From NCBI RefSeq assembly GCF_030403435.1, contig NZ_JAUEPH010000002.1, positions 62,001-126,000 of the forward strand: a DNA stretch of 64,000 nucleotides. Reading direction: 5' to 3'. The translations under genes were made by a program, and so were the position numbers. Position 1 is the stretch's first letter, and each line of letters starts with the position of its first letter. The notes beneath the pieces were generated by a model. That model was not told the DNA's origin, ran no database searches, and saw only the letters and a list, made by a program, of their open reading frames with translations. The stretch is from Algoriphagus sediminis (GTDB taxonomy: Bacteria; Bacteroidota; Bacteroidia; Cytophagales; Cyclobacteriaceae). Positions 1 through 9,676 of the stretch are shown here, one piece after another.

Positions 1-1181
1 GAAAAAATAACGATGATATAGGTGACGGTGAGAAATAGTTCTCTCTCCATTTGTGCACCCAGTGAAAGAGCCAGGGCTATGGAAATACCACCACGAATAC
101 CTCCCCAAGTCATGATTATGGTTGTTTTGGGAATAAATTCAAGTTTCTTTCTGAAGAGCGCTACAGGTCCGGCTAAGGCTAAATATCTGGAAAAAAGTGC
201 AACTGGAATGGCTATTAAACCAAACATAATATATTCAGAATTTACCGTGATGATCAGTAATTCAAGTCCGATCAAAACAAAAAGGACTGCGTTTAATAGC
301 ACATCAACAAGTTCCCAGAATTTATCCACGTATCCTTGTGTGGTTTTGGACCAGGCAATCTCCGGAGATTTATTACCGATAAAAATACCTGCAACCACCA
401 CCGCCAGTGGCCCGGAAACATGAAGTAAATGAGCCAGCACTGAAAGTCCCATGACCAGGGCTAAAGTCAAAATCACTTCGGTCTCATAATGATCGATGAC
501 TTTCATCAATCGGAAGGTCAAATAACCAGCGATCAAACCAAGGCCAATTCCTCCGACCACTTCTTCCAAGAATAGAATGGCCACATCACCTGGGGTGACT
601 GCATCGAGACCTTGTCTGGCGATCTGAAAGATGACCAGGAAAACTACTACGCCCACCCCATCATTGAAAAGAGATTCTCCCACGATTTTTGTTTCGAGTT
701 TTTTTGGGGCGTTGGCTTCCTTCAAAATTCCTAAAACAGCAATGGGGTCTGTCGGCGAAATCAGGGCACCGAAGAGTAAGCAATAGATGTAATCAATGGG
801 GTGACCAAAAGTGGAGAAAATGTAAAACATCAAAGTTCCAATTAAAAAAGTGGAGACGACCACCCCCATGGTGGCAAAAAGGGCTATGGGGCCTCGCTGT
901 CGTTTTAAAGCATCCAGTTTGGTGTGTAGTGCACCGGCAAAGAGTAGAAAACTCAGCATCACATCCAGTAGGATGGTCTCAAAGTCTATGGATTTGATCA
1001 GAAGATTGGCCTGATCCATTATATAAGGGCTGAAATTTCCCAGGATAGTTATGCCAAGAGTGAAAAGTATGGCAATGAGCATCAAGCCGATCGTGAAGGG
1101 CAGCTTGAGGTATTTGGTATTAATAAAGGCAAAGCCTGCGGATAGAACAATTAGAATAGTTGCTATGGTAAATAGATCCAT
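1..1181 (-). CDS. CPA1-family Na+/H+ antiporter (partial, C-terminus off window)
   Basis: Reading the minus strand from the ATG at 1181 gives an uninterrupted hydrophobic frame to the window edge, about 393 residues. It contains the CPA1 hallmarks: a loop with SPTDPIAV, then GESLFNDGVGVVVFLV with the Asn-Asp pair that binds the cation in this family, and a late TWGGIRGGISIALAL helix. Proteins of this NhaP/YjcE type exchange external protons for cytoplasmic Na+ in the inner membrane and serve pH and salt homeostasis. The end of the gene lies beyond position 1. It is transcribed away from the AsmA-like gene at 1309, so 1182-1308 holds both promoters. Substrate (Na+ or K+) cannot be told from sequence. 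Confidence 0.93.
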   Translation of the reverse strand, partial: MDLFTIATILIVLSAGFAFINTKYLKLPFTIGLMLIAILFTLGITILGNFSPYIMDQANLLIKSIDFETILLDVMLSFLLFAGALHTKLDALKRQRGPIALFATMGVVVSTFLIGTLMFYIFSTFGHPIDYIYCLLFGALISPTDPIAVLGILKEANAPKKLETKIVGESLFNDGVGVVVFLVIFQIARQGLDAVTPGDVAILFLEEVVGGIGLGLIAGYLTFRLMKVIDHYETEVILTLALVMGLSVLAHLLHVSGPLAVVVAGIFIGNKSPEIAWSKTTQGYVDKFWELVDVLLNAVLFVLIGLELLIITVNSEYIMFGLIAIPVALFSRYLALAGPVALFRKKLEFIPKTTIIMTWGGIRGGISIALALSLGAQMERELFLTVTYIIVIF

Positions 1182-1308
1182 GTTTGTAATTTAGGATAGA
1201 ATTAGGCTTTAAATTACCCTTAAAAAGGAAAAAGAAATGCTAAAATTCCAATAGCTTTAACCTCATTTAAAAAAGCAATCCATTTTTTTAAAAAAAAGCT
1301 TAAATCTG

Positions 1309-3489
1309 ATGCGAGGTTTAGTTAAATACATACTCATAGGTCTTGGACTTCTTTTTCTCTTAATCCTAATTTTTACGCCTTCCATCATTCGGTCTTATTT
1401 GGTAAAAAATAGTCCCGAGCTTATTGGAAGACAGATTGAGCTTGAAAAACTGAAGTACAACTATTTCACTAGCACAGTTAAGGCATTTGATTTCAAGATG
1501 TTTGAAGATAGCCAAGAGGATGTTTTCGTGTCTTTCGACACCTTGATACTAGATTTGGATCCTCTTAGATATTTCCAGGACGAGAAGGTAATCGAGCAGT
1601 TTTACATCAAAGGACTTTTCACGCAAATCATTATGGATGAGTCCGGCTTTAATTTTGACGATTTAATTGACTTTCATACAAACACTGACACTTTAGACGT
1701 GGAGTCCGAAGAAGAGGAGACTGAGTTCAAATATGAAATTTCCAAAATTCAGTTGAAAGGGGCTCATCTCATTTTTGACAATCGTACTGTAGGCAAAGTG
1801 AATGATATCCCTGGTATTGATTTCTTTGTTCCGATGATTTCTTGGGACCAAACTGAAAAGAGCTCAGCGGACATAGCTTTCGCTATGGATCGTGGAGGTT
1901 CCTTTGAGGCTAATTTTAATTTCGATCCCAAATCAGGTGACTTTGACACGGATGTCGAGGTAAAAAAATTGTATTTAGATCCTTTTTACGAGTACGTACG
2001 AGAATATGCTTTGATTAATTCCTTCGATGGATATGTAGATGCTAAAGTTCATTTGGCCGGCAATATTAATGAATATCAAAAGGTTGTTGCTGCGGTGGAT
2101 GCCAAAGCCTTCGACTTCGAAATGAGAGATACAACAGACCGGGTTTTCCTGGGAGCAAAAGAAAGCAGGTTCATTGCTGATAATCTGGATAGCTACAACG
2201 CAGTTTATCATATCAATAGCATTGAGATAATTGATTCCTACACTTATTTCCAGTTGGATTCGAATACCAATAATTTCTATAAAATTTTTATGCTGGAAGA
2301 TGAATTGGAATCCAGTGATTCTGGATCAGATGTCACAGCTGATACTTTGGGAGGACAAAGTCTATCTTATAGCATAGATGAGTTTATCTTAAGAAATGGA
2401 AGACTTGATTACAGTGATAATCTTACCGGGCAGCCTTTCAATTATAAACTGAGTAATATCGAATTTGATACAAAGGACATTGACAGTAATTCGGAGAGAT
2501 TTACGATCAATTCAACTATGCTTCTGAATGACAGAGGAAATCTAACCGCCGCAGTTGACATTAATCCCCAGGATTTTAATAATCTTTCACTTGATATTGC
2601 GGTCGAGAATTTTCTTTTGCCTGACCTAAATATCTACACTGAATATTACATGGGTCACAGTACGGTGACTGGAGACATGTACTACTATTGTCAGACCAAA
2701 ATTGTAGAGGGGCAGATAGAAAGTGAAAACAAGCTTATCGTAAGGGGAGCTACTCTGGAGACTAGTGATGCTGGTTTATACAGCATTCCTTTAAAGTTTG
2801 CCTTTTTCTTACTAACCGACAGGAATGGAGATGTAGAATTAGACATTCCTGTGCGAGGAGATCTAAACGACCCATCTATTAGTGTGGGTAAGATCGTTTG
2901 GGATACGTTTAAAAATGTGATTGATAAAACGGTATTGGCTCCTGTCGATTTTTTGGTTGGATTAGTAGGGGGTGACCCAAAGGAGTTAGAAGAGATGGAG
3001 TTTACCTTTTCTGATACTATCCCGAATAACAAGCAATATCGACAGCTAGAAAAGCTACTTGATCTTGAAAGGCAAAAAGAAGGGCTTGCAATAACGATGG
3101 ATTATTTCGTCGATGAGAGACTATTCACTGAAGCTATAGCTGTAAACATGGTTGGGGAAGAATTTAACTCTAAGAGGAGGGACTACACGAAGCAGACTGA
3201 GGAGTTTGAAAAGTATGTTCGAAAGCAGACAGGTAAAGATTCTATTTCTGTGACCGACGCAATAATGGAGCTCACCAAAGATCAAAATGTAGATAGCATT
3301 CGAGATGCCAGAATTCAATCTATGATTGATAAGGTGATTGATTTTCTGGAATCAGAAGGGCCTGATAATCGAATCAAAGTTCAAAGAGGAGATCAAAAGG
3401 CTCCGGAAAATATTGGAGCTTATCCTACCTTTAAAATTACCTACGATATGTTGGAAAAAGCAGTTCTTGATTCTACGGCTACACAATAA
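1309..3489 (+). CDS. AsmA-like / DUF748 envelope protein
   Basis: A 726-residue protein with one N-terminal membrane helix (about residues 7-26) and a long beta-rich region in the periplasm. The early segment with ELIGRQIELEKLKYNYFTSTV, where a model substrate is described by distance to the helix, and later AsmA-style blocks such as ELDIPVRGDLNDPSISVGK near residue 510 match the DUF748/AsmA group. Such proteins form long hydrophobic grooves thought to bridge inner and outer membranes and move lipids. The C-terminal quarter is charged and carries an OmpA-independent tail rich in Lys/Glu. The gene stands alone, with the small DUF2200 gene convergent to it. The family call is solid; the lipid-transport role is inferred from the family. 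Confidence 0.8.
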   Translation: MRGLVKYILIGLGLLFLLILIFTPSIIRSYLVKNSPELIGRQIELEKLKYNYFTSTVKAFDFKMFEDSQEDVFVSFDTLILDLDPLRYFQDEKVIEQFYIKGLFTQIIMDESGFNFDDLIDFHTNTDTLDVESEEEETEFKYEISKIQLKGAHLIFDNRTVGKVNDIPGIDFFVPMISWDQTEKSSADIAFAMDRGGSFEANFNFDPKSGDFDTDVEVKKLYLDPFYEYVREYALINSFDGYVDAKVHLAGNINEYQKVVAAVDAKAFDFEMRDTTDRVFLGAKESRFIADNLDSYNAVYHINSIEIIDSYTYFQLDSNTNNFYKIFMLEDELESSDSGSDVTADTLGGQSLSYSIDEFILRNGRLDYSDNLTGQPFNYKLSNIEFDTKDIDSNSERFTINSTMLLNDRGNLTAAVDINPQDFNNLSLDIAVENFLLPDLNIYTEYYMGHSTVTGDMYYYCQTKIVEGQIESENKLIVRGATLETSDAGLYSIPLKFAFFLLTDRNGDVELDIPVRGDLNDPSISVGKIVWDTFKNVIDKTVLAPVDFLVGLVGGDPKELEEMEFTFSDTIPNNKQYRQLEKLLDLERQKEGLAITMDYFVDERLFTEAIAVNMVGEEFNSKRRDYTKQTEEFEKYVRKQTGKDSISVTDAIMELTKDQNVDSIRDARIQSMIDKVIDFLESEGPDNRIKVQRGDQKAPENIGAYPTFKITYDMLEKAVLDSTATQ

Positions 3490-3560
3490 TTTCAATCCTT
3501 TTTGATCGCTTGTAAAAAAGCTCTCCAATCAGGGGAAGTCAATTCTAGACTAAAGCCAAA

Positions 3561-3935
3561 TCAGGCTTTCAAAGGCTGGCGAAGGATTTTTTCCATTTTT
3601 CTTCCCTTCGCCAATTCATCTACCAACTTATCCAGATATCTGGCTTGGCGAGTTAAAGGAGTGATTATTTCCTCAATTCTATAGCCGCAGATGACCCCTT
3701 TTATTTGTTCTGAATTCGGGTTCAGATCCGCCTGTTCAAAAAAGTCTTTGAAGGTTACTTTTTTGTCGATTAGCTCTTTCAGTTTTTTATCATCAAAACC
3801 TGTGAGCCATTCGATCACCTCATGTAGTTCGTCCTTGGTTCTTCCTTTCTTTTCAATCTTGGTTAGATAGTGTGGATAAACTCCGGCAAAAGTCAATTTT
3901 GCAATTTTTTCGTCGTGTTCGGGGGTGGTAGCCAT
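3561..3935 (-). CDS. DUF2200 family protein
   Basis: A 124-residue soluble protein without signal peptide. It matches the DUF2200 family in length and pattern: [20 protein letters not shown] near the start, then a central VTFKDFF segment and [12 protein letters not shown] near residue 85. No biochemical function is known for the family. It is convergent with the upstream AsmA-like gene, separated by 71 bases, and is followed on its own strand by no partner. The ATG at 3935 is the only sensible start. Confidence 0.85.
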   Translation of the reverse strand: MATTPEHDEKIAKLTFAGVYPHYLTKIEKKGRTKDELHEVIEWLTGFDDKKLKELIDKKVTFKDFFEQADLNPNSEQIKGVICGYRIEEIITPLTRQARYLDKLVDELAKGRKMEKILRQPLKA

Positions 3936-4002
3936 GATGTGTGAGAGTCAAATTTTCAGACAAACTATTTATTCCAATTTAATAAAATCTAAGATAAGGT
4001 GA

Positions 4003-4044
4003 CAAAAAAAGCCCCGTCAGGTCAATGACGGGGCACCTTTTTAT
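4003..4044. terminator. Bidirectional intrinsic terminator
   Basis: A 9-bp perfect stem GCCCCGTCA / TGACGGGGC with a 6-base loop is flanked by A7 on the left and T5 on the right. It lies 10 bases past the stop codon of the gene ending at 4054, which it should terminate on the minus strand. Confidence 0.9.
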
Positions 4045-4053
4045 CTTCAAAGT

Positions 4054-7000
4054 CTATTTCTCCAGACTAAGGCGATTTTCCTTTTTTAGCTTTCTATTAA
4101 TTTTCGGAACTACGTCCGAAAGAACTTCTTCTTTTTCTGCTTTAAGAACTTCCACCATAGAGGAATAATAATCAAATTGGGACTGCTGATCACCGGTCCA
4201 AGGTCCTATGTAATTTCCGATTTGAGAATAGAGGGTTCGGATACGACTATTAAGCTCGGCATATTTTCTGGCTGATTCTTTCAAGGGCTCTGCCACTTCT
4301 TCATCGTATTCCACATTTTTCTCCTTTAGCTCTGAAAGCTGAGAGTTTAATTTCTGTACGTCTGATCGATCGGAACTAACTTTAGAATAAAGCTCCAGCA
4401 CCTTCCATTGAGATTCAGTCCATTCTCTTCTCACATCAATTGCTACCTCAAGTCGGGGGTCATCAGAAACCCTAAAAACCTGAGAAAAGCTTTGTTCATC
4501 CACTTGCAGTTTTGCAGTGTATAATCCAGGTAAAACATAAGGCCCTTGGATTCTAGATCTGCCTGAGCCTGCTTGTTTCACGTCATATCTTAAGTTCCAC
4601 ATGATGCGATGAAGTCCTGATTCATTTTTTGGATCTATCTCGCTGATGAGCTTTCCTGATGCATCATAAATTCCAAGAGAAATATTGTCTGAAGCAACCG
4701 AGTCCTGAAGAAAATAGTCTATCGCAGCCCCAAAGTCTGGGTTTTCGCCCCGATAGTACATGTCACCAGTGTGAGCTCCTTCCCGGGTGTAATTGATGAT
4801 TTCTGCATCGGCTATGGAAAATAATGCGGCTTCCTTGCTCAGGGTTTCAGAAGTCATTTCCTGAAGGGAATTCAAATGATCCAAAATCCAAACACCTCTA
4901 CCATGTGAGGCGAGAATTAGGTCATTATCTCTTGGATGAATGACCAGGTCATTGAAAGGAAGCGTTGGCATATTACTTTTAAGTTCAGTCCAATTTTCTC
5001 CACCATCTATAGTCACAAATAGTCCAAGCTCAGTACCTAAGTAGAGTAAATTCGGATTTTTTGGATCTTCTCTTAAGGTTCTTGCCACACGATCCTCCGG
5101 TAAGTCCCCAACGATAGAAGTCCAGGTTTTCCCATAATCATCTGTCCGATACACGTAATTGGTAAAATCATCATTTCGATAATTATTAATGGCCACATAA
5201 GCTCTTCCTTCTTGATGGGAAGAAGGCTCAATGGTATTGATCCAGGTTTCTTTTGGAAGGCCAGTTAATTCAGAAGTAACATCATTCCAAGTCTGACCGT
5301 CATCCCATGATACTTGAAGAAGTCCATCATCTGTTCCTACGTATAGCACTCCTGGTTTATGTAAGTCTTCCGCTATTGCCGTTAAGGTTGGGTAATAGGG
5401 AATTCCATCATCGAGAGAAGCAGTATTTTCGTCCGCTCTTTGTCCCATGATTAGCAACTCTCTTCTATTGACTTTTGTGGTCAAGTCTCCCAGTGATGTC
5501 CAGGTAGCCCCTTTATCAGTGCTTTTCCAAAGGATATTTGTGCCAGCATAAATTGTGTTATCATCATGATGAGAAAGGAAAAAAGGCCCATCCCAGTTTC
5601 CTGGTGCCATAGCATTACCAAGTTCTGGCTCAGGAAGCCCAGGTCCCCAGGCATCCCAATTCCGTCTGGGGCCGATTCTACCATTTGGATCTCCGGGACG
5701 AATGCTTTGTCTCTGACCCGTGTTCATGTCTAATCTCGATAAACCCAGGTACTGTGATTCTGTGTAAACTACATCAGCATCATTTCTATCCGGTAGGTTC
5801 AAGAAACCATCACCACCTCCGAGCTTTTTCCAGTCAGAATTAATGATTCCTCCATATCGATACGTTTCACTAGGACCGACCCAACTACCATTGTCCTGAA
5901 GCCCTCCGTAAACATTGTAAGGTTTGGCATCATCGACAGCCACTCGGTAATACTGACTCACGGGAAGATTACTTACCCATAGCCATTTTAATCCTCGGTC
6001 ATAGGAAATCCCTATGCCTCCGTCGTCACCTTTGATCACATGCCTTGAGTCATTTGGGTTAACCCAAAGAATCCTATCATCTCCATGTAGAGATTGTCTG
6101 GGAGAAGTAAAAGTCCTTCCACTATCACTGGAATAGCTGTATTGATTCATCATATAAATCCTGGACTCGTCGCTGGGATCCACCAAAGGCTGCGAGGCGT
6201 ACATGGGCCGAGGATTCCAGTCACTCATCAATTCCCAACTCTCACCTTTATCTTTGCTTCGATAAAGCCCGGCTCTTCTTTCATTATAGGCTGTGGAGGC
6301 GTTGTATTGGAAACCTTGTTCAAGTGAAATAAAGACCACCTCAGGATTATTTCTATAAATTGAAATTCCTATACGCCCATAATCTCCTTCCGGCAATCCA
6401 TTTGTCAATTCTTTCCATGTCTCTCCACCATCTGTAGATTTGTGGAGTCCGCTTCCAGGACCTCCACCATGAAAGCCATAGGGTCTCCTTCGCCTTTGGT
6501 AAGTAGCTGCATAGAGAATATTCGGATCAGTAGGATCCATGGCTACATCAACTACACCCGTGTCTTCATCCACATATATTAATCTCTCCCAAGTCTCACC
6601 ACCATCTTCGGTCTTGTATAATCCACGTTCTTCATTTGGCCCCCAGAGATGTCCCATGGCTGCTACATAAGCCACGAGCGAGTCCGTAGGGTGGAGGGCA
6701 ATTCTTCCAATATGGTGTGAGTCTTTCAAACCCATATTTTTCCAGCTTTTACCACCATCGGTAGATTTATACACCCCATCTCCCCAAGATGAACTTTGGC
6801 GGTTAGCCCGCTCACCAGTTCCTACCCAGATAATGTTTGGGTGATTTTGATTTAAGGCAATCGCACCAACTGAATGAGTACCCTCATTTTCAAAAACAGG
6901 CTCGAAGGTGATTCCATTATCAGTAGTTCTCCATACGCCACCCGTGGCTGTGGCAGCATAAAAAGTATATGGATCAGATTCCAAAACAGCTAGGTCCACA

Positions 7001-7131
7001 ATTCTACCACTCATAGTAGCAGGTCCGATATTCCTCAGAGGGAGGCCATTAAGTAGTTCACTAGTGAGTTCCTGTGCTTGAATGGAGCTGAAGCTCAAAA
7101 CTAAGAGCACAATAAGGGTTCTAATTTTCAT
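4054..7131 (-). CDS. Secreted Asp-box beta-propeller protein (VPS10/sortilin-like)
   Basis: A 1025-residue exported protein with a signal peptide (cleavage near AQE at residue 20). Many Asp-box motifs (S/T-x-D-x-G-x-T/S-W/F) are visible, for example STDGGKSW, TEDGGETW, STDGGETW, SKDKGESW, STDKGATW, TDDYGKTW and TIDGGENW. These define a multibladed beta-propeller of the VPS10/BNR type. Annotation pipelines often call this group glycosyl hydrolase or sialidase, but no sialidase active-site set was identified, so enzymatic activity is not assigned. After the propeller comes a beta-sandwich (about 790-880) and a helical C-terminal region. No T9SS sorting domain is evident. It is paralogous to the protein at 15075-18248, with the same layout. 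Confidence 0.85.
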   Translation of the reverse strand: MKIRTLIVLLVLSFSSIQAQELTSELLNGLPLRNIGPATMSGRIVDLAVLESDPYTFYAATATGGVWRTTDNGITFEPVFENEGTHSVGAIALNQNHPNIIWVGTGERANRQSSSWGDGVYKSTDGGKSWKNMGLKDSHHIGRIALHPTDSLVAYVAAMGHLWGPNEERGLYKTEDGGETWERLIYVDEDTGVVDVAMDPTDPNILYAATYQRRRRPYGFHGGGPGSGLHKSTDGGETWKELTNGLPEGDYGRIGISIYRNNPEVVFISLEQGFQYNASTAYNERRAGLYRSKDKGESWELMSDWNPRPMYASQPLVDPSDESRIYMMNQYSYSSDSGRTFTSPRQSLHGDDRILWVNPNDSRHVIKGDDGGIGISYDRGLKWLWVSNLPVSQYYRVAVDDAKPYNVYGGLQDNGSWVGPSETYRYGGIINSDWKKLGGGDGFLNLPDRNDADVVYTESQYLGLSRLDMNTGQRQSIRPGDPNGRIGPRRNWDAWGPGLPEPELGNAMAPGNWDGPFFLSHHDDNTIYAGTNILWKSTDKGATWTSLGDLTTKVNRRELLIMGQRADENTASLDDGIPYYPTLTAIAEDLHKPGVLYVGTDDGLLQVSWDDGQTWNDVTSELTGLPKETWINTIEPSSHQEGRAYVAINNYRNDDFTNYVYRTDDYGKTWTSIVGDLPEDRVARTLREDPKNPNLLYLGTELGLFVTIDGGENWTELKSNMPTLPFNDLVIHPRDNDLILASHGRGVWILDHLNSLQEMTSETLSKEAALFSIADAEIINYTREGAHTGDMYYRGENPDFGAAIDYFLQDSVASDNISLGIYDASGKLISEIDPKNESGLHRIMWNLRYDVKQAGSGRSRIQGPYVLPGLYTAKLQVDEQSFSQVFRVSDDPRLEVAIDVRREWTESQWKVLELYSKVSSDRSDVQKLNSQLSELKEKNVEYDEEVAEPLKESARKYAELNSRIRTLYSQIGNYIGPWTGDQQSQFDYYSSMVEVLKAEKEEVLSDVVPKINRKLKKENRLSLEK

Positions 7132-7286
7132 GTTGGGGGTTTTTAGGATATTTTGAAATTAAGCACTGAAGCGTGCCCGCCAAAGTTTTTTTTAGGAGTG
7201 GTTAAATTTTGATAAAGGCCCAAATGAAAAGGGAATAGAAATCCAATAGAAAATAATCCGGGACCTGGTTGATTATTGCGTAAAAA

Positions 7287-7301
7287 TGCAACAATATTGC
7301 A
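7287..7301. promoter_or_regulatory. Zur/Fur-type operator candidate
   Basis: TGCAACAATATTGCA is a near-perfect palindrome with 7-1-7 geometry (one mismatched pair per arm apart from the centre), the spacing used by Fur-family regulators such as Zur. It lies just before two genes with a zinc-homeostasis signature. A longer reading frame starts with an ATG overlapping the site at 7286, which argues that this ATG is not the real start. Confidence 0.5.
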
Positions 7302-7321
7302 ACTTATTAAGTTTTCTTAGC

Positions 7322-7774
7322 GTGAGACAGTTTTCCACACTTACACTAGCCCTACTTTCCAGCTTAATTTTTCATATCGCTTGGTCTGCCGTGCCTGAGG
7401 AGAAGAATCTTTGGGCACTTTTTCAGCAGGTGCCGTTCAAGGAAAAGCTAAATAGAGACTTTGGTATGTATTTCTATTACCCAGAGTTTACTGATGAATT
7501 GATTGCACTGGAGGGTAAGGAAGTAGAGCTCAAAGGTTTTCACATTCCTCTCGATCTCGAGAGAAATGACATAATAATTCTATCCAAATATCCCATGGCA
7601 GAGTGCTTTTTTTGCGGAGCCGCTGGCCCTGAATCGGTGGCTGTGGTTTATACTAAAGAAAAACCAAGACGATTGAAATTAGATGAAATCGTCACCGTTA
7701 GGGGCATTTTGGAGCTCAATGCAGACAATGTAGAGGAAATGACCTTCATCATTAAAGAAGCTGAACTAGACTAA
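7322..7774 (+). CDS. DUF3299 exported protein, zinc-associated
   Basis: A small exported protein ending in a DUF3299 domain, recognised by LKGFHIPLD and the [12 protein letters not shown] segment with its two cysteines. DUF3299 genes often sit in zinc-responsive clusters, and their role is unknown. The frame can be opened at an ATG at 7286, but that lies inside the candidate Zur operator. Starting at the in-frame GTG at 7322 gives a clean signal peptide (about 22 residues, ending near AWSA) and 150 residues. This start is my preference and remains uncertain. It is followed after 4 bases by the COG0523 GTPase, so the two form an operon. Likely induced under zinc shortage. Confidence 0.8.
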   Translation: MRQFSTLTLALLSSLIFHIAWSAVPEEKNLWALFQQVPFKEKLNRDFGMYFYYPEFTDELIALEGKEVELKGFHIPLDLERNDIIILSKYPMAECFFCGAAGPESVAVVYTKEKPRRLKLDEIVTVRGILELNADNVEEMTFIIKEAELD

Positions 7775-7778
7775 ATAC

Positions 7779-8969
7779 ATGAAAAAACTACCCGTTACTG
7801 TACTTAGTGGTTTTCTTGGAGCAGGAAAGACCACCCTCTTAAATCATGTTCTTCATAATAAAGAAGGATTAAAAGTGGCTGTAATAGTCAATGACATGGG
7901 GGCAGTCAATGTTGATGCTCAACTCATCGAGCAAGGCAATACCCTTTCTAAAACGGAAGAAAAGCTGGTCGAAATGAGTAACGGCTGTATCTGTTGTACT
8001 CTTCGAGAGGACCTGATGATTGAGGTGCGTAAATTGGCTCAGGAAGGCAGGTTTGACTACTTGCTTATTGAGAGCTCTGGAATTTCAGAACCGCTTCCTG
8101 TTGCACAAACATTCACGTTTGTAGATGAGAATGAGAAGGCCATCCTAGGAGATGTGAGCCAACTTGATACTTTGGTCACTGTAGTGGATGCTTTTAACTT
8201 TTACAAGGATTTTGGAAGCCCGGATACTATCGTATCAAGAGGGATGAATGATGATCTTGAGGACACCCGATCCATCGTGAATCTTCTGACTGATCAAATT
8301 GAATTTGCCAATGTGATCCTCTTGAATAAAGTGGACATGGTCTCAAAAGAGCATGCTGAGGAGTTGGAAGCGATACTTCAAAAATTGAATCCCAGGGCTA
8401 AAGTAATTAGGACAGAAAAGGGAAATGTGGACCTCAAAGAAATCCTAAATACAGGTTTATACGATGAAGATTTGGAGTCGGCATCTGAAGCATGGATGGA
8501 GGAGTTAGAAAAAGAGCATACTCCTGAAACGGAGGAATACGGTATAAGTAGCTTTGTTTTTAAAGATAAGCGACCATTTCATCCTGACAGATTCTGGAAT
8601 TACATTCAGTCGAGTTGGCCAGCAAGCATCATACGTAGCAAAGGGCTTTTTTATTTGGGTTCTAGAATGAATGAAGCTATTTCCTGGTCGCAGGCAGGAG
8701 GAAGTCTTAAAGCTGAACCAGCGGGTGTATGGTGGGCTTCCATGCCATTTCAGCAAAGAATTCGATATGCGTCCTACTTGGATAATCAAAAATGGATCGA
8801 ATCCAGATGGGATAAAAAATTCGGGGATCGAATGAATGAACTTGTGTTGATTGGTCAATTTCTGGATCAGGAATCAATCCTGAAAGAGCTGGATGAATGC
8901 CTGATGACGGAAGATGAATTGAATAAGATGGCAAAAGGCGAGAAACTTCAGGATTCCTGGCCATTCTAA
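7779..8969 (+). CDS. COG0523 (CobW/ZNG1-type) GTPase, metal chaperone
   Basis: A 396-residue G3E-family P-loop GTPase. Visible motifs are GFLGAGKTT (Walker A, residues 11-19), the metal-binding CICC motif at 70-73, ESSG at 98-101 and NKVD at 183-186 for guanine recognition, followed by a CobW C-terminal domain from about 270. Members of this group deliver zinc or other metals to target proteins at the expense of GTP. Pairing with the DUF3299 gene and the upstream Zur-like palindrome favour a zinc role over a cobalamin role; no cobalamin genes are nearby. The ATG at 7779 gives the usual N-terminus, with Walker A starting about ten residues in. Confidence 0.92.
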   Translation: MKKLPVTVLSGFLGAGKTTLLNHVLHNKEGLKVAVIVNDMGAVNVDAQLIEQGNTLSKTEEKLVEMSNGCICCTLREDLMIEVRKLAQEGRFDYLLIESSGISEPLPVAQTFTFVDENEKAILGDVSQLDTLVTVVDAFNFYKDFGSPDTIVSRGMNDDLEDTRSIVNLLTDQIEFANVILLNKVDMVSKEHAEELEAILQKLNPRAKVIRTEKGNVDLKEILNTGLYDEDLESASEAWMEELEKEHTPETEEYGISSFVFKDKRPFHPDRFWNYIQSSWPASIIRSKGLFYLGSRMNEAISWSQAGGSLKAEPAGVWWASMPFQQRIRYASYLDNQKWIESRWDKKFGDRMNELVLIGQFLDQESILKELDECLMTEDELNKMAKGEKLQDSWPF

Positions 8970-8992
8970 TCCATTATTTATCCTCCAGTTAC

Positions 8993-9676
8993 TTATTCGA
9001 ATTGGCCTAATCTTTCGAGTACCTCATTCTTGAAAGATCGGCTGATCGTCAGCGCTTTGCCGTCTATCTGGATGAATTCATGGGTATAGGATTCGATAGC
9101 TCCCAGCCTTCCAATAAAGGAGCGATGGAAACGGATAAACTTACTTTGCGGAAGCTTCTGGAAAAAGTTGTTCATACTTTCCCGGACAATCAATGTTCTT
9201 TCACGCAAATGAATTTTCAGATAGTCCGAGTAGCTTTCCACATAGCTGATTTCATCAAAAGCCACCTTTTCCATTTTCCGGTCCTGGCGTACAAAAATAA
9301 AATCGGAATCCCGGTCTGAGGGAGAAGATTGCTCGGCTTTAACTTTCGAAACTGCCTTTAAAAAACGGTCAAAAGCAATGGGTTTAAGCAGGTAATCTGC
9401 GGCTTGGAGATCAAAGCCCTCTATGGCAAATTCCCGATAGGCAGTAGTGAAAATTACATGAATCTCTTTAGGGATAATCTTGGCCAGTGCCATTCCATCA
9501 ATTCCGGGCATATTGATATCCAGAAAAACAAGATCCACGGAATTATTCTGAATACAATTAAACGCCTCATTCGCGTCAGAACAAGTCTTGACCAGGTTCA
9601 GAAAATCCAGCCGGGAAACGAAGTCCTTTAGAATATTCTGGGCTATAGGTTCGTCATCTACGATCAGGCAATTCAT
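8993..9676 (-). CDS. LytTR-family response regulator
   Basis: A 227-residue regulator with a receiver domain (acidic pair D7-D8, phosphoacceptor D53 in FLDINMPG) and a C-terminal LytTR DNA-binding domain from about residue 125 (IFVRQDRKMEKVAFDEISYVES). The open frame extends to 9775, but that extension lies inside the kinase gene and only the ATG at 9676 gives a proper receiver start (MNCLIVDDEP). The gene therefore overlaps the kinase gene by 23 bases, consistent with translational coupling. It is phosphorylated by the adjacent LytS-type kinase by inference. Targets are unknown. Confidence 0.93.
   Translation of the reverse strand: MNCLIVDDEPIAQNILKDFVSRLDFLNLVKTCSDANEAFNCIQNNSVDLVFLDINMPGIDGMALAKIIPKEIHVIFTTAYREFAIEGFDLQAADYLLKPIAFDRFLKAVSKVKAEQSSPSDRDSDFIFVRQDRKMEKVAFDEISYVESYSDYLKIHLRERTLIVRESMNNFFQKLPQSKFIRFHRSFIGRLGAIESYTHEFIQIDGKALTISRSFKNEVLERLGQFE

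Noticed and set aside
4054..7131. Sialidase function for the Asp-box proteins
   Set aside because: Asp-boxes alone do not show sialidase activity, and no catalytic Arg triad or Tyr/Glu pair was recognised.
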